Below, in pieces: positions 43,948-55,736 of a DNA stretch of 64,000 bases (position 1 is the first letter of the stretch; every line of letters begins with the position of its first letter). Both the position numbers and the translations under genes were made by a program. Origin of the DNA: Ahaetulla prasina (lineage: Eukaryota > Chordata > Lepidosauria > Squamata > Colubridae); the NCBI RefSeq assembly GCF_028640845.1, contig NC_080540.1, forward strand, positions 52,186,561 through 52,250,560, written 5' to 3'. A model generated the notes under the pieces. The model was not told the origin of the DNA. It made no database searches and saw only the letters and a list, made by a program, of their open reading frames with translations.

Positions 43948-45134
43948 CTGGAAGGGACCTTGGAGGCCTTCTAGTCCAACCCCCTGCCCAGGCAGGAAAC
44001 CCTACACCATCTCAGTCAGATGGTTATCCAACGTTTTCTTAAAAATTTCCAGTGTTGGAGCATTCACAACTTCTGCAGGCAAGTCGTTCCACTTATTAAT
44101 TGTTCTAACTGTCAGGAAATTTCTCCTTAGTTCTAAGTTGCTTCTTTCCTTGATCAGTTTCCACCCATTGCTTCTTGTTCTACCCTCAGGTGCTTTGGAG
44201 AACAGCCCGACTCCTTCTTCTTTGTGGCAACCCCTGAGATATTGGAACACTGCTATCATGTCTCCCCTAGTCCTTCTTTTTGTTAAACTAGACATTCCCA
44301 GTTCCTGCAACCGTTCTTCATATGTTTTAGCCTCCAGTCCCCTAATCATCTTTGTTGCTCTTCTCTGCACTCTTTCTAGAGTCTCAACATCTTTTTTACA
44401 TCGTGGTGACCAAAACTGGATGCAATATTCCAAGTGTGGCCTTACCAAGGCATTATAAAGTGGCACTAACACTTCACGTGATCTTGATTCTATCCCTCTG
44501 TTTATGCAGCCCAGAACTGTGTTGGCTTTTTTAGCAGCTGCTGCACACTGCTGGCTCATATCTAAATGGTTGTCCACTAGGACTCCAAGATCCCTCTCAC
44601 AGGTACTACTATTGAACAAGGTACCACATATACAGTACCTGTGCATTTTGTTTTTTTGGCCTAAATGTAGAACCTTACTTTTTTCACTGTTGAATTTCAT
44701 TTTGTTAGATAGCGCCCAATGTTCTAGTCTGTCAAGATCTTTCTGTAACTTGAGCCTATCTTCTGGAGTGTTGGCTATTCCTGCCAGCTTGGTGTCATCT
44801 GCAAATTTGATGAGTTCCCCATCTATCCCCTCGTCCAAGTCATTGATGAAGATGTTGAAGAGTACTGGGCCTAAAACAGAGCCTTGGGGTACTCCACTGC
44901 ATACTTCCCTCCATGTGGATGTAGTTCCGTTGAGGACTACACGTTGAGTGCGGTTGGTCAGCCAGTTACGAATCCATCTGGTGGTGGTGCTGTCCAACCC
45001 ACATTTTTCTACTTTATCTAGTAGTAGGCTATGGTCTACTTTATCAAATGCTTTACTGAAGTCCAAGTAAATTATATCAACAGCATTCCTCTGGTCTACT
45101 AATTTTGTCATTTTGTCAAAGAATGCAATAAGAT
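43948..45134 (-). mobile_element. CR1 LINE, 5'-truncated, well preserved
   Basis: About 1.19 kb. The 3' end is on the left, with AGCTGGAAGGGACCTTGGAG and CCCCTGCCCAGGCAGG, following an AATATAATATAAC-type tail. ORF2 is open over 44002..45111. The youngest-looking CR1 in the window and the reference for recognising the other fragments. Truncated upstream of the reverse-transcriptase palm. Confidence 0.93.
44002..45111 (-). CDS. CR1 ORF2p, C-terminal reverse-transcriptase portion (partial)
   Basis: A 369-codon uninterrupted frame. In order: IIYLDFSKAFDKVDH, RWIRNWLTNRTQ, GVPQGSVLGPVLFNIFINDL, the catalytic FADDTKLA box (about residue 125), KDLDRLEHWALSNKMKFN, LGVLVDNHL and the thumb/C-terminal [12 protein letters not shown] and WNDLPAEVVNAP. 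This is the standard CR1 reverse transcriptase, which primes cDNA on nicked target DNA. The first Met is merely the first in-frame codon; the endonuclease and the N-terminal reverse transcriptase are missing, so it cannot act alone. Confidence 0.93.
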   Translation of the reverse strand: MTKLVDQRNAVDIIYLDFSKAFDKVDHSLLLDKVEKCGLDSTTTRWIRNWLTNRTQRVVLNGTTSTWREVCSGVPQGSVLGPVLFNIFINDLDEGIDGELIKFADDTKLAGIANTPEDRLKLQKDLDRLEHWALSNKMKFNSEKSKVLHLGQKNKMHRYCICGTLFNSSTCERDLGVLVDNHLDMSQQCAAAAKKANTVLGCINRGIESRSREVLVPLYNALVRPHLEYCIQFWSPRCKKDVETLERVQRRATKMIRGLEAKTYEERLQELGMSSLTKRRTRGDMIAVFQYLRGCHKEEGVGLFSKAPEGRTRSNGWKLIKERSNLELRRNFLTVRTINKWNDLPAEVVNAPTLEIFKKTLDNHLTEMV

Positions 45135-46302
45135 TGCAAAAGATTGCAATAAGATTATTCAGTCATCTTTCCAAGAATATGAAAGTGGCATGTCATTGCT
45201 TTCTTTGCATTTTTTCCCTTGACTTATCCAATCTAGTCTACAATTCTAGCCTCTTTTAGAGTTTTTTTCATCTAAGTGGTAATCATCTTGCAGTGCTTAG
45301 TTTTTTGAGATGAGCTAAAACAGATTAGGTTGTATCACTCTGTAAGCCACCCAGAATCACTTGGTTGAGTTAGGCGACTATAGAAATTAATAAATAAATA
45401 CATCATCCAACTGAGACTGATACTTCGGGATTTTGATAGAAAGTAACATTATGAATAAAGGCAAATAGATCTATCCCAGAATAATGTTGCGGGATCCAAT
45501 CTGGATCGGTCACCGGGACCAGGATTTTGGATTTATGCTGGATTTTGGTTTTATGCTGGATTTATGTGGAACCCACCCTCAGACACAGTCAGAGAAGTTC
45601 CCTGATGATGGGCTTCTGCATGTGTTTGAAACCTCTGATCCCAGTGGCTGACCTAGAGTGGATTCAGAAGTTAACATTTTTGGCAATTAAAATCTCACAT
45701 TATTGAAGTATCCATAGTCCAATGCATTCAAATAAGAATAAAGAAATGTTGTGGTCCAATAATGTTGCATTACTTATTTTGGAAGCATATACCAAGTGAC
45801 ATGCTGATGAAACATACTTGTCATTGTCCAAAAGGCTGATTATGAGTATAAGCCTCTTATGACTTTATATGAGTCTTAACATAGCCTGGTCTTGTCTGAT
45901 GTAATTATTTGTAAGAAACAAGGAGACTGCTCTTATATAATAATCAGTTTATATGACATTCTATTTAAAAGCTCTGTTTAATCAGAGCTACTTAGTATTG
46001 ATAAGCAATAAACTGTACCCATATTTAACCAGCAAAAATCAATAAAACTGTCTGCATTTTCTACAGATGGTTTTACCAAATCTTATTTAGGGGCAAAAAG
46101 AAAATTGTAAAAATAATTTTATGAATAAGTTATATAACATTTTGTGATATGAGGAAGGCCAAGGACAGGAGATTTGTTTTCCAGTTCTGTTTCTGATTCT
46201 TTGGAACATTATCTTTATTTGGAAAAAAAAATATTAACAAAGGAGTCTAGTTACTAAGGGGACTTTAAGGGACTTTCTTAATATTCTTCTAAAAGACAAA
46301 TA

Positions 46303-46303
<1 letters not shown>
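45135..46303. other. Mostly unassigned, with a LINE-like 3' tail
   Basis: 45335..45410 reads TCTGTAAGCCACCCAGAATC and ends ATTAATAAATAAATA, like an L2-type LINE 3' end. At 45521..45568 a short minisatellite repeats GGATTTTGG(A/T)TTTATGCT about two and a half times. The rest is unassigned. Confidence 0.45.

Positions 46304-46393
<90 letters not shown>
46304..46393. repeat. (CA)n(GA)n compound microsatellite
   Basis: CA dinucleotides switch to GA dinucleotides at about 46347. Confidence 0.97.
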
Positions 46394-46397
<4 letters not shown>

Positions 46398-47537
46398 AAA
46401 GCCATCTATGTTCTTCTCTTTTGCTGGTCTATGAGACACAGCAGCATCAATTAATCAAATTGAATGCCCAACTCTTAGCTGATTGTTATTGTGAGCGAAG
46501 CAAAACCTTCCTTTTCTTTTACGAACTGCTATAAGATTATTGGTCTTTATGTCACATTCAGAGAGAGAGACACTTGAGCTCCACTGCTTTTTTTGGGGGG
46601 TGGGGGAGCTAAAAGGTCAAACTGCTTAAAACCAAGAAGAATTACACTCTAGGATAGGGAATATATCAGTGATAACTAATAGCAAACCTCACTGAACTCA
46701 AATGCTGTACATACAAGAAAATTGTGTTATCTAGTTACGAAATGTTTCAACAGAGGAACGAAGGAGAATACGTACAGGTAGAAACTGATGGAATGTAACA
46801 GAGGTACATATTTGCACATGTGTGGTTGTTACTTAGATGTGGATACTAAATTTAAACTGAAGCTTTGAAAATGAAACAGAGACATGATAAAGAGATCCTG
46901 TGTTATAGGAAAGAGGGAGGGGAGAGAAACACTGGGGAGTAAGCAGTCAAAGTGGCATCTCTGATAGCCTGAATAGTTGCTAAGAACATGGAGGATTATG
47001 ATTTAAGAGATCCAAGTTCAAGTCCACCCTCAACCATAACATTTACTAAATAATTTAAGAGCAATCTCTGCCTCTCAGTTTAACTCAACCTGATGGAGGA
47101 ATACATCGCTATAAAATATTGATTCCGAAGTATTTTATTTATATACTGCTAAATCTGCCAAAGCGTTCTTAATAGTTTAAAATTTAAAATTAAAACATTT
47201 ATGCTACAAAAAGAATAATGATAACATCCTGTCATTTTTTTTAAAAAAAAGCAAAAGCAAAAAATAAGCATAATTCCTTAAAAGTACTATTATTCAATCC
47301 AAAAACAACACTGTAATAATAACTGATTATTAAGATTAACTAGCCAACACCTTCTGGAAAAATACTCTCTATTTGTCTTCTAGAAGAATATTAAGAAAGT
47401 CCCTTAAAGTCTCCTTAGAAACTAGACATAGTGCTTATGATGCAGTAACATTAAAATTTGGAAGCATCTAATTGCCAAAGTTGGCATGCAAGGAAAGAAA
47501 ATTAGAAGATGCAAAAGCAAAATTACATTGACAAGAT
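46394..47537. other. Intronic sequence, nothing assigned
   Basis: AT-rich, no recognised element. A short GAGAGAGAGA run near 46561. Confidence 0.45.
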
Positions 47538-48072
47538 TGTGGTCCGCCAGCAGCCTGTGGAACTGGCAGCAGAGTCGGACAGTGATGAGGCTGAGGAAGA
47601 ACATGGGCCAGTCCTAGAGGCTGGGAAGGCCTGGATTAGTTCTCTGCATCGGAGGCAGAGATGGGGCCAGGGCCATCTGGGGGTGAGGTGCGGACTCCAG
47701 AACCTCCGGAGGCTGACAGTAGTGAGGCAGAGGAACAGGAAGAGCCTGTTCCTAGTGCACGCATGAGAAGAGCTGCCAGAAGGCAAGAGCAGCTAAAGCA
47801 AAGAGGATGACTTGGGAGTAGGGCCAAGAGATGATTGGCCCCTCCCATAAATCTTAAAAGATCAGCAACGGCTCTTGGGCTTTTTGTCAGAAAACAACGC
47901 TGATAGATCTACTTCTTGTCTTGCTGCATTTATTTCTTGTCGGCATCTTCTGCTTTTGAACTTTTGCCTGAGCTGAACTGAAAATGAGTTAATTCTCAGC
48001 TGTTCTAATAAAGTCTGTTTGTTTTTGAACTGATTGTGTCTAATACTACCTACTTGGGCCTGGGTCACAACA
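47538..48072 (+). mobile_element. Probable solo LTR
   Basis: A GC-richer 535-bp block starting TGTGGTCCGCCAG and ending GGGTCACAACA, with TG...CA edges. It has a TATA-like CATAAATCTTAAAAG near 47847 and AATAAAGTCTG near 48009. A short acidic frame (ESDSDEAEEEHGP) starts inside. BovB-like sequence follows at 48073. No clear flanking duplication was seen, so the LTR call rests on edges and signals only. Confidence 0.5.
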
Positions 48073-48147
48073 GAGAACATGGAATGTAGCAAGCATGAAC
48101 ATGAGAAAGCTCAACCCAGTGAAAGATGAAATTAACTGATTACACAC
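48073..48147 (+). mobile_element. BovB LINE fragment, 5' side
   Basis: One frame reads RTWNVASMNMRKLNPVKDEIN, equivalent to the BovB stretch before DILGISELKW. It stops where an L3-type LINE is inserted; the BovB continues at about 50641. Confidence 0.65.
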
Positions 48148-48151
48148 ATAT

Positions 48152-48194
<43 letters not shown>

Positions 48195-50640
48195 TTTTGT
48201 CAAGCATGTATTAAATAACAGATATAAGTATAGACATAATTATGAATACATGAGATGGATACAAATAAAAGGGAACATTAGGACAGAGATGGTAGGCATG
48301 CTGGTATGCTTATGCATGCCCCTTACAGACCTCTTAGGAATGGGGTGAGGTCGACAGTAGACAGTCTAAGGTTAAAGTTTTGGGGGTTTGGGGGAGAAAC
48401 CACAGTCAGGTAGTGCATTCCAGGCATTGACCATTCTATTGCTGAAGTCATATTTTCTGCAATCGAATCTGGAATGCTTTACGTTAAGTTTGTATCTATT
48501 GTGTGCTCACTTATTGTTGTGGTTGAAGCTAAAGTAGTAATTGACAGGTAAGACATTGTAGAAGATTATTTTATGTACTATGCTTAGATCAGAATGAAGG
48601 TGATGCAGTTCTAAATTGTCTAAGCCCAAAATTTCAAGTCTGGTGGCATAAAGTATTCTATTGCGGTAGAGGAATGGAGGACTCTTCTTGTGAAATATCT
48701 CTGAACACTCTCAATTGTATTGGTATGCAATGTCCGATATGCAGTGCAGGTTCCAGACAGATGAACTGTATTTGAGAATTGTTCTAGCAAATGTTTTGTA
48801 TGCTCTAGTTAGTAGTACAATATTACCAGAGAAGAAGCTATGCCAGATTAGGTTAACAACTTTTATTGCCTTTTTGGCAATGCTGTTACAGTGAGCTCTG
48901 GCACTTAGATCGTTTGAGATGAGTACTCCAAGGTCCTTGACAGAGTGACGGTCATCTGTGAGGTTGTAACTGCCCAGCTTATATTTTGTGTTTTGATTTT
49001 TTTTTGCCAATATGTAAGACAGAGCATTTGTTGGTTGAGATTTGGAGCTGTCAATTGTTTGACCATTCTAAAGATAGTCAAGATCTTTTTGTAGGGTAGC
49101 AGTATTGCTGGTGGTGTTGAATAGTTTTACATCATCTGCAAAGAGAACACTGTTGCTTATAATATGATCACAAAGGTCATTTATGTAAAGTATAAAGAGT
49201 GTGGATCCTAAAACATTTCCTTGGTGGACACTGCTGTTAACAGTTTCAGGGTTTGATAGGGTATTCCCTATTTTGACTACTTGTTTCCTGTTTGATAGGA
49301 ATGCAGCTATCCAGTTATGCAGGGATCCGGAAATGCCATAAGATTTTAGTTTTAAAAGTAGCTTGTCATGTACTACTGAATCAAAGGCTTTACAGAAGTC
49401 TATATAAATTGTGTCTATTGCTTTACCCTGGTTGAGTTGTCCATATGTTTGTGCAGTGTAAGATTTGCAGATTGCAGGATAATTTTTTTCTGACGCCAAA
49501 CTGCTTGTTAGAGAGTAGGTTGTTTGTCTCTAAATAGGGGTAATGGATTAGTTTATGATTGATTCCATGACTTTGCAACATAATGAGATTGGTCTGTAAT
49601 TTTCAACTAGGCTGGGGTCACCCTCTTTGAAGTCAGGAATGATGTGGCTAGTAATCATAAACTAGGCAAGGAGCTGGTTCTGAAAGATATTTCATAGATT
49701 ATGTTAAGAGGTTCTGCTATGGTGGTTGAGAGCTTTTTTAAGAAGTAGGCACATAATCCATTAAGGCCAATATATAGAGATGGTTTTAGGTTGCATAATG
49801 CCTTTTCAACGGCATCTTCTGTGAAATTGACATGTAGTAGATGGTTGTGATTAGTTGTGGTACAATTGGGAAATGTGGGGCATGATCCATTGCTGTTTAC
49901 AAATACTGAACTGAAGAACATATTGAAGAGGTTGGCCCTTTCAGTGGTGGGATGGATCTTGAGTCTTTAAGTTTGTTGTTTACAAAATTATAGAAGGCCT
50001 GGGTGGATTTTGTGCATCGTAGGTTTTCCTCTTGTTTGCTATAATAATTGATGCATTCTGCCTTTATCTGTTGGCATAAGGATTTTAGTGACTTTTGAAG
50101 TTAGCTATGTAGCCAGTTTTGTTTTTGCACCAAAGAGGTTTTTTGTTTTTGTTTTTTGACTGAAGCTTTTTCCTGGTTTTGGGGATTATTAGTGGTACAT
50201 GTAGTTTGATAATTCTTTTGACCTAATGTAAAAATACGTTATAATGGTCATCGGCAGTGATGCAGCCAGTGAACAGAGTTTGCCAGTCAAGAAATGAGAG
50301 GTTGTCAGTTATGAGATCATAATTGGCTTTTCTAAAGTTATACTTTGAGATACTGTCATTATTATCATCTTTGTAAGGACATAAATTGAGGCAAAAGTCA
50401 ATCGTGCTGTGGTCGCTGTTTGAAAAGAGTTCATTTATTTGTAGACCATAGATTGAGTTTAACTTGTTTCAGAAGATGAGATCAAGGCAGTGGTTGAGTC
50501 CAGTGTTGTTTGTTACAAGTTGATCCAATCCCAGATTAGTAACGGCATTGTACATGGTTGTATGTATTGTTTCTGTTGAACATTTGTTCAGGGTCCAATT
50601 AATAAGAGGTAGATTGAGGTCACCAAGAAAGATTGGAAAT
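48148..50640 (-). mobile_element. CR1-like (L3-type) LINE inserted in BovB, with (TTTA)n tail
   Basis: About 2.5 kb, minus strand, beginning at a (TTTA)n run (48147..48197) at its 3' end. Frames in order 5' to 3' of the element: FLGDLNLPLINWTLNKCS (endonuclease end, about 50620), FTEDAVEKALCNLKPS, DTIYIDFCKAFDSVVHDKL, HQGNVLGSTLFILYINDL, NSVLFADDVKLFN (catalytic FADD) and DLGVLISNDLSARAHCNS. Frame breaks and stops inactivate it. Distinct from the CR1 at 43948. BovB sequence lies on both sides. Confidence 0.85.
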
Positions 50641-51060
50641 AGACCTGAGGATCATAATATTTACTATTCAGGACATGAAAAATGAAGAAAGAGCATGGCT
50701 TTCATAGACAAGAAGGTTATAGTAAAGAAAATACTTCTGTACGTTCATTCAGTAACTGAATAATATTGATTAGCCTTTGTGAAAACCTTTATCCAAGCTT
50801 ATGTTCCAAACACTGACCCAAAAGAAGAGAAGGTTGATATATTTTGGGTCAAGTTCAGTATGAAATTGACATAACATGAAAGAAAGATGCACTGCTTGTA
50901 TCTGGGGACTAGAATACCGAAAGTTGTAAATATTAAGGGGGGAAAATGCAGTTTCCCAGACCATATGATCTGAGAAACAAAAATAAATGTCTTATATGAG
51001 TGGTTTTTATCCAGTTTATACAACCACACAGAAGGTGGTGGATGGTAGTGGCTATGCAAA
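50641..51060 (+). mobile_element. BovB LINE fragment, endonuclease side
   Basis: Frames read DHNIYYSGHEK and FIQAYVPNTDPKEEKVDIF, matching BovB DHYIYYCGQE and VIQVYAPTTDAEEEEVE. Plus strand. Continues the piece at 48073 after the L3-type insertion. Confidence 0.75.
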
Positions 51061-51159
51061 TTTGTTTAATAAATAAAAGAAAATAAATAAAATAAAGCAG
51101 GAGAACATTTTATCAGTTTCTGCCTATCCAGTGATTGATTCTTTGTTATTTATATCTTA

Positions 51160-51360
51160 GGTTTTTTTTATTTCATTTTGTCACAACAGTATACACAAAC
51201 ATATTCATAAATAAAACAACATATCATGAAGAATATATATATATAAGTAAAAAAAATATGCATCAGCTATAATAATTTGATATAATGTAGGGAACAATAG
51301 GACAGGAACGGTAGGCACTTTTGTGCTCATTAATGGTCATTAGGAATCTATAGTTGTATC
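51160..51360 (-). mobile_element. CR1-like (L3-type) LINE 3' fragment
   Basis: TTTCATTTTGTCACAACAGT, then AGGGAACAATAGGACAGGAA and GGTAGGCACTTTTGTGCTCA, resembling the 3' UTR blocks of the copies at 18595 and 48190. Degraded. Confidence 0.55.
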
Positions 51361-51657
51361 AAAATGCAACATTATGAGCAGTTACGTTACAGTCCTATGA
51401 CACTGCCGCTATGTAAGCAGCATTAGTTGCCAATAGTATTTTACTAACCCATTTCTGGTGGATTCAAGGTGCTAGCTAACTACTCAACCCTATCTATAAA
51501 ACTTGGTTATATGAGGGAGTGACATTATGCCTTGTAAAAATCAGAAAGAGTGAGTATGCTTTATGTCTCATTAATTAAGCAGCGTCATTTGATAGGGAGT
51601 ACACTTTCTCTATTGTAGCAACTGTCCTCTGAAATAGTATCACCCTATAGTTTGGAC

Positions 51658-51748
51658 CTTCCTTCCTTCCTTCCTTCCTTCCTTCCTTCCTTCCTTCCTT
51701 CCTTCCTTCCTTCCTTCCTTCCTTCCTTCCTTCCTTCCTTCCTTCCTT
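51658..51748. repeat. (CCTT)n microsatellite
   Basis: About 22 tandem CCTT units, uninterrupted. Confidence 0.97.
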
Positions 51749-52006
51749 TTTTCCTATGACTTTTCCCTTAAGCTCTAAGATAGATTGCTCATTTATCTAT
51801 TCAGGCATTTTGCTAGTTGGGTTATGCAATAATATTTTTAGTCCTTTGTGGTTGTTTTACTTTGGTTTAATTGTATGCCACCCATTGTGAACTTTAAATT
51901 GGGTTAGTTGTATCAATTGAAATAAAAAACAAATATCTCCTTAAAGAATACTTATCCCTATTCCCTTGAGAATTTTTCTTACATCTTGACCACTGAAATC
52001 AAATTT

Positions 52007-52365
52007 AAAGGTAAAGGTAAAGGTTCCCCTTGCACATACGGGCTAGTCATTCCCGACTCTAGGGGGTGGTGCTCATCTCCGTTTCAAAGTTGAAGATCCA
52101 GCACTGTCCAAAGACGTCTCTGTGGTCATGTAGCTGGCATGACTCAACGCCAAAGGCGCACGGAACGCTGTTACCTTCCCACCAAAACTGGTCCTTATTT
52201 TTCTACTTGCATTTTTTATGTGCTTTCAAACTGCTAGGTTGGCAGAAGCTGGGACAAGTAATGGGAGCTCACCACGTTACGCGGCACTAGGGATTCAAAC
52301 CGCTGAACTGCCGACCTTTTGATTGACAAGCTCAGCATCTTACCCACTAAGCCACTGCGTCCCCT
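52007..52365 (-). mobile_element. Sauria-type SINE with target duplication
   Basis: The best-preserved copy, in reverse: starts AAGGTAAAGGTAAAGGTTCC (BovB-like tail) and ends CACTGCGTCCCC (tRNA-like head). tgaaatcaaattt (51994..52006) and tgaaatcagattt (52366..52378) flank it, a 13-bp target duplication with one mismatch. Confidence 0.93.
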
Positions 52366-52378
52366 TGAAATCAGATTT

Positions 52379-53760
52379 ACTCACCATAAATGTGTCATGT
52401 TGACATAGTACAGAGACGTGAAAAGTTGGATTTAAAAAAATGAAAATGTTTCTTTTCATAAATGACAACAATAATATTAAGCATTACGCCCAAAGAACAT
52501 AAATAATAATATAACATTATGGTGTAAATAGCTTCCAGTTTCTATTGCACTAGGCTATTATTTGTATTCTATAACAAAATGAAACCATGTAAAAAAATGG
52601 ATGCATTATATCTCCATCACTAAATATAAGACATATTATTATATCTTTAAAAGAGGTAAAGGTATAATATTCCATCACATTTGGCCAGATAACAATATCT
52701 ATTGGATGTGTTATATTTATTCTTTGGTTTAGCAAGCTTCCAAAGGGACACAATTTCACCACTGCCCTACCTTTAGGTAGATCTAAATGCAAATTACTAC
52801 TTTTCTACAAACCTTCATGATACAATTTTCTTTAAGTCTTTCTTTATCCTTGGAGACCATATAACAGGAGCACTGAAGTTCACCCCATCTTTCCTAACAT
52901 TCTGATCACACTTCTCTCTCTTTTCTACATTGCGCTTCCAAAAAAGATATTTGTGAGTTAAAAACCAGATGAAGACAAGAAATGCACAGCTCCGGGAGCT
53001 GAATTATTTGCTTCCTGTGAAGATGTGGCAGTTGATAAATGGATCCCACCAGCTTTTTTGCACAGATGTCATTGCTGCTTGAAGTTGATTATATTTTTAA
53101 GGACTTCTTTTATGCCTTAGCTAAGAGCATTCAAATGTTAATTACACAGGCATATGAGTGTGGTAATCTCATTGTCGTTTTCTCTTTTTAACAATGCACC
53201 ACCGTGCATCTCGTCTCATCTTTTCTCTCTTTCTCTCATCAACACCTTTTTCTCAGCTTGTCTTCTGACAAAAAAAGAGGCAAATACAGTCACAAAGCAG
53301 GATAATAACTATAATTAGAAATTATTCTTCTGTCAAACAATAGGGAAAAAGTTTCAGCTCCTCAACTGATTTTCATTGCAGAATTAAAGGTGAGGAAATC
53401 AGAAGCTAATAGAGCATTATACAATATGATTCAGATTTACTCAGATGTAAGTCCCACTGAGTTCAGCGGCACCTGGGAGAGAGTGATGGAAAGACATACT
53501 ATACACACTTACATTATCAACAGCCAGAGTGGTTTCGTATGTAGAACATAAAACTTACCTTAAAGAGAAAGGATTTGGAACTTTGATTTGAACATGATGT
53601 CTTTGACTACCTTAGTAGGCTCTAAAATCAGTCAGGATATTAACTCGGGAAAATGCAGATGTGTCCAGCAGATAGAGTCACTTTATACCAAATTTGGCAA
53701 GTATGTATATATATATTTACTAGCATGTACCTAAGTGTATACTCTGCTCAAAGTTCTGAT
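52379..53760. other. Intronic sequence, nothing assigned
   Basis: AT-rich intron; frames are short and without motifs. Confidence 0.45.
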
Positions 53761-53992
53761 GCAGTGTTGGTGGCGCTATGGTTAGAATGCAATATTGCAG
53801 GCTAATTCTGCCAACTTCCAGCAGTTCGATTCTCACTGGTTCAAGGTTGACTCAGCCTTCCATCCTTCCAAGGTTGGTAAAATGAGGACCCAGATTGTTA
53901 AGGGCAATATGCTAAGTCTGTAAATTGCTTAGAGTGGGCTGTACAGCACTATGAAGCAGTAGATAAGCTTAAGTGCTCTTGCTCTTGTATAT
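53761..53992 (+). mobile_element. tRNA-derived SINE (second family), L2-like tail
   Basis: Plus-strand copy of the SINE at 43468: head TTGGTGGCGCTATGGTTAGA, B-box-like GCAGTTCGATTCTCACTGG, body TTGACTCAGCCTTCCATCCT, and tail GGGCTGTACAGCACTATGAA ending in GCTCTTGCTCTTG. Confidence 0.8.
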
Positions 53993-55424
53993 TTTAGACC
54001 CAGCCTTTTCTTTCTTAAGGATTATTCTCAGATTTCCAACAGAACTTGCATGATTGAGTGGTCCAAGAAATACAGTATGGGAGTTTTGAAATATTTAAAA
54101 AGTTTAACAGAATCAATTAAAACATATTTGTTGGGATGTCTGTATATTCTCTTCTCCCGAAGAAATCAATGGTTTGTAATAATTAAGCCAAAAAATATAT
54201 CTATTTCCCATCCCTTGCTGGATCATCAGGATTCTTGGTACACAATATTTAAAGAAGAGATCTTTATCTTGCAGTGGTTTGATTCATGATGATGATGATT
54301 ATCATCATCATCAGCAGCAGCAGCAGCAGTAATCAACAATAAAATCAAGTGAACTGGATAAAATACAGTACATTAATAATAGTTAACCGATGGAGAGAAA
54401 AAGGTATATAAATACCTTAAATCAGTATATAAAATAAAGTCTTTGCAGAGTCCTTTAATCCTATATTGATCTTTCTTATTTATTTATACAACTTACATGG
54501 CTGCCGATCTAAGTTAGTTTTTCATAGAATTGATAATTAATTTCTCTAATTTAAAATTTCTGAACATGTCAGACGCTGAGGTCATATATTAATACCTTAT
54601 GGTAGGCTCTTTGTCTGCCAAAATGTTCAGTATAAGTAGGTACATGTTGAATATTAACAAGCTACTTGCAGATTTCAATAATCATGCTGTTTAATATGGC
54701 TGGGCTTGCAAAGGCAATTGGAGTAAATATTTTTTCATGCTGTGGCATGTTAATTGATTTTTAATTATTCTGCAGATATCTAAGCATTGGAGAGACTTAA
54801 AAGCCCTTCCATTGATGGGAGAATTTACTGTCTTGCAAATTGACTGTGAGGAGTGGCAATCTTTTTCAGCACCTCTTCTCTTAATGCAGGCCCTTATTTT
54901 CACTTGCTGGCCCTGGAAATGAATATTATTGCACTGATGTTGTCTGCAAGCCTCTAAATGTCATTTATTTGCCTGTCTCTGTATTAGCAAAAAACAAAAC
55001 AAAAAACCAGATGGAAACTGAATCTAAGTGTTAGGAAAACTTGAACTTCTTTTAAAGAAACAAGGTAGTATTTCCATGCAGGAAGCAAGCCATTTTTATT
55101 GCTTTTAACATTTTGCTATTTGTTATGTACATAAAAGAGATACAGTAGTATTGGATTAGGTCCCATCCAACTGCCTTTGGACAGCTACATAAGCATGGCA
55201 AACCTCTGACAACCTGGATAGCATTCTTAAATTTCCTTCTCAGAGTGACTCAGTACTTAACTTATAAACTGAAAGCAAAGTTTTGGGAGAATTTCCATAA
55301 ACACAGGAAGCATTACTGCTTAATATGCAGGTCTTGGGAAACTAGGACATGCAATTTTATTGCAGGAAGTTCATGTTACCAAATTAATGTCGTTTCTTTC
55401 TTCATTTTAATTTGTTATGGGACC
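53993..55424. other. Intronic sequence with a short (GAT)n/(CAG)n run
   Basis: 54287..54330 has GATGATGATGATTATCATCATCATCAG followed by CAGCAGCAG, a small palindromic trinucleotide tract. Otherwise unassigned. Confidence 0.45.
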
Positions 55425-55432
55425 ATTCTAGC

Positions 55433-55728
55433 CAGTGGTGAATTTCAAAAATTTTTACTAGTAGTTCTGTGAGTGTGGCTTGGTGGGTGTGGTGTGGCCT
55501 GGTGGGCATGGTGTGGCTTGGTGGGCGTGGCTTGGTGGGCGTGGCAGGGGAAGTATACTGCAAAATCCCCATTCCCTTCCCACTCCTGGGGGAAGGATAT
55601 TGCAAAATCTCCATTCCCACCCTACTCTGGGACCAGCCAAAGGTGGTATTTGCTGGTTCTCTGAACTACTCAAAATTTCCGCTACCGATTCTCCAGAATC
55701 TGTCAGAACCTGCTGAATTTCACCCCTG
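55433..55728 (+). mobile_element. hAT-type non-autonomous element with perfect duplication
   Basis: Starts CAGTGGTGAATTTCAAAAAT and ends GAATTTCACCCCTG. Flanked by a perfect attctagc on both sides (55425..55432 and 55729..55736). It contains GTGGGC(G/A)TGG repeats in the left part. Same family as 12404, 16859 and 29973. Confidence 0.9.
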
Positions 55729-55736
55729 ATTCTAGC

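Noticed and set aside
44138..44947. Plus-strand frames over the CR1 copy
   Set aside because: Shadows of the real minus-strand reverse transcriptase frame.
47509..47766. 85-codon plus-strand frame as a host gene
   Set aside because: It starts in AT-rich flank and runs into the LTR-like block; the acidic stretch is better explained as element sequence.
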